Assembly (NCBI RefSeq): GCF_900155685.1
Contig: NZ_LT732548.1
Span: 596,845 to 647,330, forward strand
DNA from: Paenibacillus bouchesdurhonensis
GTDB lineage: Bacteria > Bacillota > Bacilli > Paenibacillales > Paenibacillaceae
Reading direction: 5' to 3'
Length of the DNA stretch: 50,486 nucleotides
Position 1 is the first letter of the stretch, and the number at the start of each line of letters is the position of its first letter. The notes under the pieces are model-generated. The model was not told the origin of the DNA. It ran no database searches and was given only the letters and a program-made list of their open reading frames with translations. The position numbers and the translations under genes were made by a program. Below are positions 26,164-35,963 of the stretch, piece after piece.

Positions 26164-27366
26164 ATGTCCATCAAAGGACGCCATTTATTTACTTCTGAAT
26201 CCGTTACAGAGGGACATCCGGATAAGATTTGTGACCAGATCTCCGATGCGGTGCTGGACGCTTTTCTAAAGGAAGACCCTTATGCGCGCGTTGCGTGCGA
26301 AGTGTCCGTAGCTACTGGCCTTGTACTTGTCATTGGTGAGATTAGTACAAAATCAGAATATGTGGATATTCCAGCTCTAGTACGGAAGACGATTAGAGAA
26401 ATTGGTTACACCCGTGCGAAATACGGTTTTGACTCTAATACATGCGCTGTATTGACATCATTGAACGAGCAATCAGCCGACATCGCCCAAGGTGTAAACG
26501 CAGCTCTTGAACACCGCGATCCGGCTCAAATGGATAAAGAAACGGAAAATATCGGAGCAGGCGATCAAGGATTGATGTTCGGCTTCGCAACGAATGAAAC
26601 TCCAGAGTTCATGCCACTGCCGATAGCTCTTTCCCATCGTATTGCTCGTCGTTTGGCTGCAGTGCGTAAGGATGGAACGTTGAACTATTTGCGTCCTGAC
26701 GGCAAAACCCAAGTGACTATTGAATATGAAGATGACAAAGTGGTTCGCGTGGATACGATTGTTGTATCGACACAGCATGCTGAGGAAATTACACTGGAGC
26801 AAATCCAGAGGGATATTAAGGAGCATGTCATTCTTCCGGTCGTTCCAGCAGAGCTGTTGGACGAGCAGACCAAATATTTTATTAACCCTACAGGTCGTTT
26901 TGTTATCGGCGGGCCGCAAGGGGATGCTGGTCTTACCGGCCGTAAAATTATCGTTGACACGTATGGTGGCTATGCTCGTCATGGCGGTGGTGCATTTTCG
27001 GGCAAGGATCCTACAAAAGTGGATCGCTCTGCAGCCTACGCGGCACGTTATGTAGCTAAAAACCTCGTAGCTGCTGGCCTGGCGGACAAATTGGAAATTC
27101 AGCTTGCTTATGCGATCGGCGTAGCGACTCCTGTCTCCATCAACGTAGACACGTATGGAACGGGGAAAATTCCAGAAGAGAAGCTAGTTGAACTGATTCG
27201 TGAGAACTTTGACCTTCGTCCTGCGGGTATCATTCGCATGCTGGATCTGCGCCGCCCGATTTACCGTCAGACAGCAGCTTATGGACATTTTGGCCGTACA
27301 GATCTTGATCTGCCATGGGAGCGCCTAGACAAGGTAGAAGCTTTGAAAGCACAAGCGGGGATTTAA
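26164..27366 (+). CDS. metK: S-adenosylmethionine synthetase
   Basis: Makes S-adenosylmethionine from methionine and ATP. The 400-residue length is normal. Motifs in order: [28 protein letters not shown] (catalytic His and metal Asp), the signature [12 protein letters not shown], and [22 protein letters not shown] 26164 is preferred, behind GGGGAGGTTGATTG; the longer frame from 26095 lacks a site and is not family-like. In many Bacillales metK is preceded by an S-box riboswitch, but I find no S-box core in 25920-26163. A terminator follows. Confidence 0.97.
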   Translation: MSIKGRHLFTSESVTEGHPDKICDQISDAVLDAFLKEDPYARVACEVSVATGLVLVIGEISTKSEYVDIPALVRKTIREIGYTRAKYGFDSNTCAVLTSLNEQSADIAQGVNAALEHRDPAQMDKETENIGAGDQGLMFGFATNETPEFMPLPIALSHRIARRLAAVRKDGTLNYLRPDGKTQVTIEYEDDKVVRVDTIVVSTQHAEEITLEQIQRDIKEHVILPVVPAELLDEQTKYFINPTGRFVIGGPQGDAGLTGRKIIVDTYGGYARHGGGAFSGKDPTKVDRSAAYAARYVAKNLVAAGLADKLEIQLAYAIGVATPVSINVDTYGTGKIPEEKLVELIRENFDLRPAGIIRMLDLRRPIYRQTAAYGHFGRTDLDLPWERLDKVEALKAQAGI

Positions 27367-27394
27367 GTTTAAATTACTTGTTGGTCTAAAATAG

Positions 27395-27436
27395 AAAACG
27401 GATATCTATTGCGATTTAGCGTGGGTATCCGTTTTT
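27395..27436 (+). terminator. Terminator after metK
   Basis: AAAACGGATA (27395-27404) pairs with TATCCGTTTT (27426-27435) around a 21-base loop, ending in TTTTT. Confidence 0.75.
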
Positions 27437-27691
27437 AAATTCTAGTCGTCTTTCTTATTTTTTTCCCAGTTCAGAACGGCTTGAAACAGGTTCAACGCTA
27501 ATGTATGATCATCCGTAGAACGGTTGGATATTAATTGAATCAATTCACTAAGGCTGCCTGTATAATGATTGCTATTGAGAATCCGCATAGATGGGAACAG
27601 GAGCTGCAAAATATGTGATATACTGAATAATAGCCTAACATATAGGGACAGGATAAATACTATAATTTGTTGAATAAAAGGAGGGACAAAA

Positions 27692-28048
27692 GTGAGCGAG
27701 CAAAAGCTTGATCTGATACTCAAAGAGCTTGGAAGTATTAATGGTAGAATGGATGGGATAGACCAGCGATTAGATGGCATAGACAAACGATTAGATGGCA
27801 TAGACAAACGATTGGATGGCATAGACAAACGATTGGATGGCATAGACCAAAGACTAGATAGTCATGAAGGGCTGATAACACAACTGATTGGTGTGGTAAA
27901 GTCTACGAATGAGAAAGTAACGGTTATGCAAGAGGATCTCGCAGAGTTAAAAGAAGGCCAAGGTCGGCAGGATCGAATATTGGAATCTTTAGCTTTGCAT
28001 TCGTTAGAGCAGGAAACGATCATTCGGGAACTGAAGCGCATAAAATAA
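27692..28048 (+). CDS. Small coiled-coil protein with tandem heptad repeats
   Basis: A 118-residue soluble protein of unknown function. After MSEQKLDLILKELGSI, residues about 20-55 are five near-identical heptads of the type LDGIDKR, an ideal coiled coil. A second helical region (VKSTNEKVTVMQEDLAELKEGQGRQDRIL) follows. Similar heptad-rich small proteins occur in many Firmicutes and phages, but I cannot assign one. The start is GTG 27692 behind AAAGGAGGG. The heptads are encoded by 21-base direct repeats, so repeat number may vary between strains. Confidence 0.78.
   Translation: MSEQKLDLILKELGSINGRMDGIDQRLDGIDKRLDGIDKRLDGIDKRLDGIDQRLDSHEGLITQLIGVVKSTNEKVTVMQEDLAELKEGQGRQDRILESLALHSLEQETIIRELKRIK
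27752..27856 (+). repeat. Five tandem 21-base repeats inside the coiled-coil gene
   Basis: Units start at 27752, 27773, 27794, 27815 and 27836. The core unit reads GATGGCATAGACAAACGATT plus one base. Units 3 and 4 are identical, unit 2 differs from them by one base, and the outer two differ a little more. Slippage would add or remove whole heptads without a frameshift. Confidence 0.92.
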
Positions 28049-28089
28049 TGAGCAGGATGAACAAAACATGAAAAAACATAGGATTCGGT

Positions 28090-28130
28090 AAACTCCTGGA
28101 CAACGAGCAATAAGTGGCCAGGAGTTATTT
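28090..28130 (+). terminator. Probable terminator after the coiled-coil gene
   Basis: AACTCCTGG (28090-28098) pairs with CCAGGAGTT (28118-28126); only a short ATTT follows, so it is weaker than the others in the window. Confidence 0.55.
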
Positions 28131-28181
28131 GTGTCGATGAACTATTAAATACTGTCGGCGAATTTGTCCCTTGTTCTAAAC

Positions 28182-28210
28182 TTGAGGGGCTAACTTGCCG
28201 TTATTATACA
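28182..28210 (+). promoter_or_regulatory. Possible sigma-A promoter of the large SLH gene
   Basis: TTGAGG (28182-28187), a 17-base spacer and TATACA (28205-28210), about 70 bases before the start codon. Confidence 0.42.
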
Positions 28211-28282
28211 TAGGTGTGTATTTGGCTACCGTGCACGGTGTTATATACAGAATCATGGATCGGAAGGAAAGGGGAACGTGAA

Positions 28283-31200
28283 ATGCAAAGGAAGATTTCA
28301 TTTCTGATTGTTGCAGTTTTAATGTTGAATATGTTAATGGGGGCGACAACTGGAGCGACTTCTGGTGATGAATATCGTGGCGGAGATCGGCAAGTTGCCT
28401 TGGCATCAACAAATTCATTGAACTCAGAAGGATTGTTGTTGAACAAGGGATTGCTGTCCGTTGTGAGTAGCACATCCTCTACTTACAGCCCAATAGGTAA
28501 CGAGGTGCCGATAAACACGAAATTGGTAGTAAATTTCGGAGCTGAAAAAGTACGGACGAATGGGAAGCAAACATTCACGATTTCTAGAAGTATTTCTGGT
28601 TACATTGAAAAAATGGAGGTAGAGATACCTCAGGTAAGCAACGCCAACTCCATAATTTTAACGCCGCCCACCAATTTGCAATATGGGAGCAATTATACCA
28701 TTATAATTCCTGCAAATGCCTTTATTGTTGGAGAAAGTAATGCTGCTAAATCATCAGAGATTCATTGGTCATTTACGACTGCGAGTGCACCGGCTACCGC
28801 TGCGTTGAATGCTACAGCGTTTAGCCCGACCAGTGGTAGCAGTACTGTAAGCGTTAATGCGAAGCCGGTGATTACGTTTAACCGTAACGTGAGCTTGAAT
28901 CGCAATATTTCTAATGCAGGGATTACACTCAAGAAGTCATCCAATCATGCCACTGTTCCTATTACAGTGACTTCCAGCGGTAATCAAGTAACGATCTCTC
29001 CGAGCAGCTCACTGGAAACGGGGATCAGCTACTACATAGAAATCCCAAGCAACGCTGTCTATGATGCCCAGAACTCATCCATTTACTACGCTGGCCTTTC
29101 AGGTACAAATAGATGGACGTTCCAGACCGGAAGCACAGACAAAACCGCTCCTGTCCTTCAGAGCGCAACGATGTACTCGAACACGTCAATCCGGCTTTTG
29201 TATAATGAAACGTTGGAATCCTATTATAGTCTATCGACCTCTAGCTTCAAGGTTAGTGTAAATGGAGAGGATCGTCGTATAAGCAGTGTATCTGCGTCAG
29301 GTTCAAGTGTATATGTTTACTTAGAGACTGGCGTAGCCGTAGGGCAAAACGTCCGAATAAGTTACACGGCTGGCGGCGTACGTCCAATTCAAGATTTAGC
29401 CGGCAATGTGGCTGTGAGTTTTGCGAGTCGAGAAGTTACAAATGGCATCGACTCTGTCATGCCCAAGCCGCAAGAAGGATATATATCAGGTACCACATTG
29501 ACACTACGCTTTAGCGAGAGCCTGAAGGATGTATCCAGCTATGCATATGAACAGTTTAACGTGACTGCAGATGGGCAAACCAAAGGAATTAATAGAATTA
29601 GCAGAAGCGGATCATATGTTTATCTTTATTTGAACAGCTCTGTATCCAATGGTGAAGTGGTTAAAGTATCCTATACTCCAGGTTCTTATCCGTTACAGGA
29701 TTACCGGGGTCAAAATATTTCGCCGTTTAGCGACTATTTTGTTCGGAATTATAATGACACGAAGGCTCCGGAATTCACAAAAATCGAGGGTTCCGGTACT
29801 AAAATCGTAATTACCTATAACGAAGCACTAAGAAGTACAAGCATTCCAATGAAAAGCCAGTATTCTGTATTGGTCAATAATTCGCCTATATATGTAACAG
29901 GTATTGAAGTTTTGACGAACCAGGTAATCCTTACATTGGCATCCTCCTTCTCGAAGGAGCAGAGTGTAACCTTATCCTATGTATCCGGTGTAGGGGGAAT
30001 TGCCGATTTAAACGGTAATCTTGCAGGCTATATTAATTTGGAACCTGTAAATTACAGTATGGTGGCTGAGGGAATCCGTTCAGCCATTGTTCGTGGCGAC
30101 ACGATCACAGTCACCTATAATTCAACATTGAGAGCTACGAGCTTCGTTCCCGCTAACCAGTTCAATGTAAATGTGGATCAAGTTAATCGGGCGATACAAT
30201 CCGTGAGTGTTAACGGGGATACGATTACTATAAAACTAAGTACGGCGGTGCTTCCGGGACAAGTTGTAGATTTGTCTTATATGCTGGGTTCTACTCCGCT
30301 CTATGACAATGTTGGGAATACCATTAAGGCATACAGCCGAATTCCAGTGCAAAATCTTACGCAAGGAGAAGCAGGGAGCAGTTCCAGCAGTGGGCAGCCA
30401 TCGTATATTACAGTTTTCTCTCCTTCTGAGTTTGGAGTGGGCGGATATTTAATGAGCCTGAATACCGCACAAGCTCAAGAGAGCTTAACTCGCAACAAGC
30501 AAAATATTAAAAAATATGTACTCGATGGAGCTAAGCTGCAAGAAGCTTATCAGTTTCTCATCAGCAACAATTCAGCGCAGCGCAAATTAGTATTCGAAGT
30601 TCCACGGACAGAAAAAGCAGCAGAGGTTATTATTCCGATGAGTGCGCTTGTGGATATGTATAGCCGTGGTAAGACGGGATCATTAGCGGTACGCTATCAG
30701 GAAATGATGTACGAGCTTCCTGTCGAAAAAATTCCGTTTGCGGAGATTTCAAGATCCCTTTACGTCAATAACTTAAATTCAGCATATCTTAAAGTGGAAA
30801 TCGAACCAGTTGCTAGAGTTCAACTGCCGACGCAGAATTATAGCAACGGAGTAACCATTACTCCGACAGCCGATCCTGTTCAATTATATGTATCTGTCTA
30901 TAATGGCACTGCAACTCAAAACGCAGTAAATGTGGCTCATTCAGGACATGCCTATTTCAGAGTGGTTAATCAAGGAACTACGAGCCAAGTATCTCTCTTA
31001 AAGTATGACCTGACAGCCCGCACCTCTTCCTTTGTCCCTGGCAAGGTGACGAACAGCGGCAGCATCGTTATTCTTAGTGGAAAAATAAACGGGGATGTCG
31101 TTATTGGCCCGGCAGCTGGATATAGTTATTTTACAGATACTAAAGATCATTGGGCGAATGCATCCATCAATAGTTTGGCAGGTAAACTGATTGTTGAAGG

Positions 31201-31681
31201 CCGACAAGGAGCTAAGTTCGATCCGAACAGCAACATTACCCGGGCTGAGTTTGCCGTATTCATCGCTAAGGGATTAGGTCTTGAAGGAGATGAGGCTAGT
31301 GCCCGGCGCTTCCCGGATGTACCATCAGGTACCACGGGAGCTTATATCGGGGCAGCAGCCAAAGCAGGCATCATTGCAGGTAACATGGACGGTACGTTTA
31401 AGCCGAATAGCTACATTACCCGTGAGCAAATGTCACTGATGATGGTACGGGCCATGGCTTATGCAGGTCATGATATTTCCCTGAACGGCTCTTCAGCGCA
31501 GACGCTGAACCGATTCAAGGACAGTGCCAAGATCCAGTCCAAGGACAATGTGGCCAAAGCAGTGAAGGAAGGTATTATCCAAGGCGTTAGTCTTGATACA
31601 TTCCAGCCTCAAGGCAACGCTACGCGCGCTCAGGCAGCTGTCATGCTGAAGCGGGTATTGGAGAAGTTGAATTATATTTAG
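28283..31681 (+). CDS. SLH-anchored surface protein with Ig-like and SWM-type repeats
   Basis: A 1132-residue exported protein. ATG 28283 follows AAAGGGGA; the upstream frame from 28214 is not credible. Signal peptide: MQRKISFLIVAVLMLNMLMG. Residues about 65-285 hold two Big_5-type Ig domains (openings SPIGNEVPINTKLVVNF and SPTSGSSTVSVNAKPVITF, each ending in a W-S/T-F-T/Q-T strand). Four SWM-like repeats of about 100 residues begin near 288, 390, 494 and 591; most contain the phrase VxxSYTxG and a D-x-x-G-N/Q turn. A less repetitive region of about 250 residues follows, then three SLH domains from about 948 (NITRAEFAVFIAKGL, YITREQMSLMMVRAM, NATRAQAAVMLKRVL). It should attach to the same pyruvylated polymer as the S-layer protein. 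The Ig and SWM stalk suggests adhesion or display. Confidence 0.88.
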   Translation: MQRKISFLIVAVLMLNMLMGATTGATSGDEYRGGDRQVALASTNSLNSEGLLLNKGLLSVVSSTSSTYSPIGNEVPINTKLVVNFGAEKVRTNGKQTFTISRSISGYIEKMEVEIPQVSNANSIILTPPTNLQYGSNYTIIIPANAFIVGESNAAKSSEIHWSFTTASAPATAALNATAFSPTSGSSTVSVNAKPVITFNRNVSLNRNISNAGITLKKSSNHATVPITVTSSGNQVTISPSSSLETGISYYIEIPSNAVYDAQNSSIYYAGLSGTNRWTFQTGSTDKTAPVLQSATMYSNTSIRLLYNETLESYYSLSTSSFKVSVNGEDRRISSVSASGSSVYVYLETGVAVGQNVRISYTAGGVRPIQDLAGNVAVSFASREVTNGIDSVMPKPQEGYISGTTLTLRFSESLKDVSSYAYEQFNVTADGQTKGINRISRSGSYVYLYLNSSVSNGEVVKVSYTPGSYPLQDYRGQNISPFSDYFVRNYNDTKAPEFTKIEGSGTKIVITYNEALRSTSIPMKSQYSVLVNNSPIYVTGIEVLTNQVILTLASSFSKEQSVTLSYVSGVGGIADLNGNLAGYINLEPVNYSMVAEGIRSAIVRGDTITVTYNSTLRATSFVPANQFNVNVDQVNRAIQSVSVNGDTITIKLSTAVLPGQVVDLSYMLGSTPLYDNVGNTIKAYSRIPVQNLTQGEAGSSSSSGQPSYITVFSPSEFGVGGYLMSLNTAQAQESLTRNKQNIKKYVLDGAKLQEAYQFLISNNSAQRKLVFEVPRTEKAAEVIIPMSALVDMYSRGKTGSLAVRYQEMMYELPVEKIPFAEISRSLYVNNLNSAYLKVEIEPVARVQLPTQNYSNGVTITPTADPVQLYVSVYNGTATQNAVNVAHSGHAYFRVVNQGTTSQVSLLKYDLTARTSSFVPGKVTNSGSIVILSGKINGDVVIGPAAGYSYFTDTKDHWANASINSLAGKLIVEGRQGAKFDPNSNITRAEFAVFIAKGLGLEGDEASARRFPDVPSGTTGAYIGAAAKAGIIAGNMDGTFKPNSYITREQMSLMMVRAMAYAGHDISLNGSSAQTLNRFKDSAKIQSKDNVAKAVKEGIIQGVSLDTFQPQGNATRAQAAVMLKRVLEKLNYI

Positions 31682-31707
31682 TTCATATCGAATTGCATAG
31701 AGTAATA

Positions 31708-31763
31708 AAGGGGTTGTCTAGAAAGTCAGTGAAAACTGACTGCTGGACAGCCCCTTCTTTTGT
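31708..31763. terminator. Shared terminator between convergent genes
   Basis: Outer stem AAGGGGTTGTC (31708-31718) with GACAGCCCCTT (31746-31756), and inner stem GTCAG/CTGAC (31725-31729 with 31736-31740). A TCTTTTG tail follows on the + strand. It sits between the SLH gene and the convergent TetR gene. Confidence 0.72.
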
Positions 31764-31818
31764 AGAAATAACTTGTCATGAAACAATAACTCAATGTAAT
31801 CCACGGCTATCGGATAGA

Positions 31819-32712
31819 TTACTTTAATAACGAGCGTAGCTCAGTACATGCTTCTCTCAGTGATTCCACCTTTTCCAAGTACAGTACCAAAGCTTCTATT
31901 ACAACGTTATTTTGGGATGACTCGAACGACTCTTCCCTTATTTTTTTTAACGCTTCCCTGTAGTTTGCCTTTTCTATGTCTGTCAGCAATTCGCTCTCTC
32001 TAATAATGAACTCCAGCTCTTCGAACACTTCATTCAAGCGGCGGGCTTTTTTTATGGCCGTTTTGTCTCTGCAATCCCCTATTCTTTCTAACAAAGAAGA
32101 GTCGAACAGAGAGACATTGTTCATTTCAGGAGTGTTAAACCCCTCTACCAGGATGTGGATAATCCGCCCGACATATACGGCAAGGCTGCGGCATTGTCGA
32201 TCAGGGAGATCGGAACCAATAAGCCGGAAATATTCCAACAAAATGCTGCCTGCGATAAAGATGATGTCCATAGCATGCTTCTCAATATCTTTGCCATACT
32301 TGTCCGTCATGCAATCTTCAAACCAAAGATAGAACTTCTCCTCTAATTCCGTCCATGCTTTTCTAATTTTCTCGTCGCGTGAGTTTTTAAGTGTAGGCAT
32401 GTTGAACATTAGCGTCTGGAAGTTATGATTCAGGACAACCTTCAAATAGGTTGCCATAAGTTCAACGATACGTTCGCCGGGGGAGAGCCCTAAGTTACGA
32501 TACAGTTTGCTAACCTCTCTATCCAATGACTCGCTCAAATTTGAGATGCTTTCTAACAGCAATGTCTCCTTGCTGTCAAAATACTTATATAAAGAAGGTT
32601 TGGTCATCCCGCTTTCTTTGGCGATTTCATCGACCGTAGTCAGCGCAACTCCTTTTTCGCCAAATAGCCGCAGCGCATTTTGTAGAATGATTTCCTTTTT
32701 ATCCTTGTTCAT
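31819..32712 (-). CDS. TetR/AcrR-family regulator of the efflux cluster
   Basis: The 297-residue product has a typical TetR DNA-binding domain in its first 55 residues (IILQNALRLFGEKGVALTTVDEIAKESGMTKPSLYKYFDSKETLLLESI). The C-terminal ligand and dimer region is longer than usual: most TetR proteins have about 190-220 residues, and the last 90 or so look like an extra helical segment (REALKKIREESFESSQNNVVIEALVLYLEKVESL). It lies just downstream of the RND gene on the same strand, with a small GC hairpin at 32746-32775 in between. It probably represses the efflux genes and perhaps the divergent TolC-like gene. The ligand is unknown. Confidence 0.88.
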   Translation of the reverse strand: MNKDKKEIILQNALRLFGEKGVALTTVDEIAKESGMTKPSLYKYFDSKETLLLESISNLSESLDREVSKLYRNLGLSPGERIVELMATYLKVVLNHNFQTLMFNMPTLKNSRDEKIRKAWTELEEKFYLWFEDCMTDKYGKDIEKHAMDIIFIAGSILLEYFRLIGSDLPDRQCRSLAVYVGRIIHILVEGFNTPEMNNVSLFDSSLLERIGDCRDKTAIKKARRLNEVFEELEFIIRESELLTDIEKANYREALKKIREESFESSQNNVVIEALVLYLEKVESLREACTELRSLLK

Positions 32713-32780
32713 TTAAGAGTTCCTTTCATTGTAGTAAGTAGCGAAGACCCCGCTCGCAAGGCTGCAAGCGAGGTCGCCGG

Positions 32781-35700
32781 TTACATAGAGACAGTGTCCG
32801 TAGCTGTAGAGATAGATTGATCTGGCTGTTTCGGAGTACGTTTGCGTTTATGCCGATTTTCTTTCCAATTCGCAACGACCATGTATATGGAAGGCACTAC
32901 GACCAGCGTCAGAACTGTTGAGAACATTAATCCAAAAATAATCGTGTAAGCCATAGGCCTGAACAGTATGCTACCTGCAACAGCCAATGGCAGCATTCCG
33001 ATCATTGCTGTAAATGAAGTGAGGACAATCGGACGGAAACGAGCACTTGCTGCTGAAATGACCGCTTCGTACAAGCCGATGCCTTCCCGCCGTGCATCCT
33101 CGATAAATTCAAGGAAGACAATCCCGTTGCGTACGACAATACCCGCTAATGAGATAATACCCATTATACTCATGAAACCGATGGAAGATCCAGAGACAAA
33201 GATCCCAATGATCCCGCCAGCTGCAGCCAGATATACTGTAGTCATTATAATAATCGGTGCCGATAGGGAATAGAACTGGATCGTAATCATAATGAATATT
33301 AAGAAAATAACAACTACGAACAGCATGGCCAAATCCCCGAATATATCCGCCTGGTCTGAAGTTTCACCGCCAAACTCAATCGAATATCCTTCTGGAATCA
33401 TCATGTCATTCAGAATAGCGCGCACCTCGGCGTTAAGCTCCGATGCTGTCTTTCCGACCGCATTAGCTTCCACTGTGATCATACGTTCAAGGTTATAATG
33501 CTGAATTTTTTGCGTTGTAAATGACGCCTTCATCTCAGCCAGCTGTGCTAAAGGAACTTGAATTCCTTGTTTGTTGGTAATAAAAATTTGTTGGAACAAT
33601 TCATTAGGACTTGCTCCCCGATCCGAAGCCTGAAAATTAATATCGACGATTTGCTTGCCCGTATCAAAGTCGCCGATGTCGAGCCCATCACCCATAAGCC
33701 GCAGTGTTTGGGTCAGTGTACTGTAATCAATCATGTATTCGTCCATGGCCTGGTTGTTCACTTCAAACTCTAGTGTATAGCTCTGGTTGCCGAAATTGTC
33801 TTTGATTCCCGTTGCGCCCTCCAACTTGGAAATTCTCTCTTTTAACTGCTGTGACAAATTTTGCAGTGTACCCAGATCTTCACCGGCAATCCGGACGGAT
33901 ACCGCAGAACCCACGGGAATTCCGAGTCGAGGGACATGGGTCGATATTGTTGCGCCTGGGAATTGCCGCTTCAGCTCTGATTCCCAAGCGGAGACCGTTG
34001 TATTTAATTTAAATAAACCCGGCTTGCCAATAACAGTAACCTGTCCGACAGAGGCTGAAGGGGCCAGAGCATTTGTAATGTCGGAATATATTTGGGGTGC
34101 CTTGCCGCCAACCCCTACGCTTACAAACTCGGTTTCCGGCTGTTTTTCTACCCACTTGGTAATCTGATTAACCATGCGATGAGTCTCCTGGAAGGAGGTG
34201 CCGACAGGCATTTCTACATTGATGCTAACATAAGGATCCTCAGACTCTGGGAACAAATCAATCGGAGTAATTAAAGCTAAACTGAAGGAGGCAGTTCCGA
34301 TTAGGAGGCCTATGCTTGCATACAATTTAGGCTTTTTTAGCACCTTTGGGATCAGAGTACCGGAGTACCACTGGGTTATCGTCTGGATTTGTTTTCCGAG
34401 CAGGCCGGCAGGCTTTGGCTCCACGGAAGAAGGCACATTCAGATCATCGTTGACTTCTTCATCCACTGAACTGCTCTTGGCTGCAGCCTTTTGTCTTCGC
34501 CGTTTCTCATGCCACTGACGGAAGATCGGTACGATGGTTAACGACATAATCATAGAAGCAAGCATGGAGCAGGAAATAACAATGGGAAGCGGCTTAATAA
34601 AGGAACCGATATCTCCCGTTAAAAATAGCAATGGCGCAAAGGCAAAAATGGTCGACAGGGTAGCGGTTAGGATCGATATGGCTACTTCCTTTGCCCCCTT
34701 GATAGAGGCGACTTCAGGGCTTTCTCCCAGCACGCTCAGTCTTCGTTCGATGTTATCGTTGACCACAACGGCATCGTCGACCAGAATCCCTAGCACAATA
34801 ATCAAAGCTACAATAGAAATTTCATTGATGGTAATTCCCGTGAAGGGCATTACGATCATACCCATGGCAATAGAAATCGGTATGGCCGCCGCCACGACCA
34901 ACGAGGTCATAAGATTAAGCCCTAATGTGCAGACCAAAATTACGGCAGCGATGGCGACCAGCATCTCCTGAAGCAGCTCGCTGAACATTTTGCTGACGAC
35001 TTCCTTCTGACCGAAGGCAGGAGCAAAATGTGCGCCGCTGGGCAAGCTTCCCTTGAGCTCATCTAGCTTGTCAGAGATCAGTTTATCCATCCTCGGAACG
35101 TCCGAGCCGGTCTGTGCGGACACATTGATTGAAATGGCCGGCTTTCCGTTGTAATAAGCGAGATAGGTTGGCTTCTTATCTGCCAACTGAACCTGGCCGA
35201 CATCCTTTAGGTACACCGGCGATCCGCTCTGGGTTCTGCTAATGAGTATCTCATTCAGCTCTTCGACCTTTTCAATTTCGGGGACGACTAATTCATAGGT
35301 GCGAGAATCATAATCCATCGAGCCAAGCGGTGTACGGTTATTCATATTAGTTACGGCCTGCACTACCTGTTCCCAAACGATTCCATACTGCTCCAATTTT
35401 TGCAGGTCAATCTTGATGCTCACTTCTTTGTCAGGAATACCATCGATCTTTACATCCGCAACACCGCTTACCTGGCGTATCTTATCCCGCCATTCGATCA
35501 TGAGGTCGCTGAGTGCATGCAATGTATCTGGGTGATCGGCATGGATGACATATGAGCCTATAAAGGAGGAGAATAGGTCGTCGTTAACAATAGGCTTCAG
35601 AGCGCCACTCGGCAAATCGGCAGTGGCATCCTCCACCTTTTTTCGCAATTGATCCCATGTTACAGCCGCATCTGCTTCCGGATATGCATATACCATGATG

Positions 35701-35963
35701 GAGGAAACGCCACTTGAGCTGGTCGATTCAATCGTTTCAATGGTTTCGACCTGCTTGATGCTCTGTTCCAGAATCTTAGTGACCGATTGCTCTACCCGCT
35801 CTGGCGTAGCTCCCGGGAAAACAGTGATGACTGCGGCTTGCTTCAATACGACGTCAGGCATATCCTGACGGGGGAGAGTAGTCGCACTAAAGATGCCGAA
35901 TACAATAAAGATTACAAACAATAATATGGTGATTTTTCTTTTTTTTACGAAATATTCGATCAT
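32781..35963 (-). CDS. RND-family efflux permease (AcrB/SwrC type)
   Basis: A 1060-residue proton-driven exporter. It has the RND layout: a first membrane segment (ITILLFVIFIVFGIF), a large periplasm-side loop, a membrane bundle, a second loop (about residues 560-860) and a second bundle. The fourth membrane segment contains GILVDDAVVVNDNIERRL near residues 390-407; the adjacent Asp pair is the proton relay of the family, so transport should work. The middle membrane break carries a charged insert (EKRRRQKAAAKSSSVDEEVNDD, 22 residues split here as EKRRRQKAAAK and SSSVDEEVNDD). In B. subtilis the homologue SwrC exports surfactin. Its start overlaps the adaptor gene stop by four bases, so the two are coupled. 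Confidence 0.93.
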   Translation of the reverse strand: MIEYFVKKRKITILLFVIFIVFGIFSATTLPRQDMPDVVLKQAAVITVFPGATPERVEQSVTKILEQSIKQVETIETIESTSSSGVSSIMVYAYPEADAAVTWDQLRKKVEDATADLPSGALKPIVNDDLFSSFIGSYVIHADHPDTLHALSDLMIEWRDKIRQVSGVADVKIDGIPDKEVSIKIDLQKLEQYGIVWEQVVQAVTNMNNRTPLGSMDYDSRTYELVVPEIEKVEELNEILISRTQSGSPVYLKDVGQVQLADKKPTYLAYYNGKPAISINVSAQTGSDVPRMDKLISDKLDELKGSLPSGAHFAPAFGQKEVVSKMFSELLQEMLVAIAAVILVCTLGLNLMTSLVVAAAIPISIAMGMIVMPFTGITINEISIVALIIVLGILVDDAVVVNDNIERRLSVLGESPEVASIKGAKEVAISILTATLSTIFAFAPLLFLTGDIGSFIKPLPIVISCSMLASMIMSLTIVPIFRQWHEKRRRQKAAAKSSSVDEEVNDDLNVPSSVEPKPAGLLGKQIQTITQWYSGTLIPKVLKKPKLYASIGLLIGTASFSLALITPIDLFPESEDPYVSINVEMPVGTSFQETHRMVNQITKWVEKQPETEFVSVGVGGKAPQIYSDITNALAPSASVGQVTVIGKPGLFKLNTTVSAWESELKRQFPGATISTHVPRLGIPVGSAVSVRIAGEDLGTLQNLSQQLKERISKLEGATGIKDNFGNQSYTLEFEVNNQAMDEYMIDYSTLTQTLRLMGDGLDIGDFDTGKQIVDINFQASDRGASPNELFQQIFITNKQGIQVPLAQLAEMKASFTTQKIQHYNLERMITVEANAVGKTASELNAEVRAILNDMMIPEGYSIEFGGETSDQADIFGDLAMLFVVVIFLIFIMITIQFYSLSAPIIIMTTVYLAAAGGIIGIFVSGSSIGFMSIMGIISLAGIVVRNGIVFLEFIEDARREGIGLYEAVISAASARFRPIVLTSFTAMIGMLPLAVAGSILFRPMAYTIIFGLMFSTVLTLVVVPSIYMVVANWKENRHKRKRTPKQPDQSISTATDTVSM

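Noticed and set aside
27591..27843. N-terminal part of the long minus-strand frame over the 21-base repeats
   Set aside because: MPSNRLS-type repeats are the antisense of the coiled-coil gene's heptads; only the tail beyond 27588 could be genuine.
32746..32775. Terminator between the RND and TetR genes
   Set aside because: A small GC hairpin exists but no T tract follows on the minus strand, so it is at most an mRNA-processing or intercistronic hairpin.
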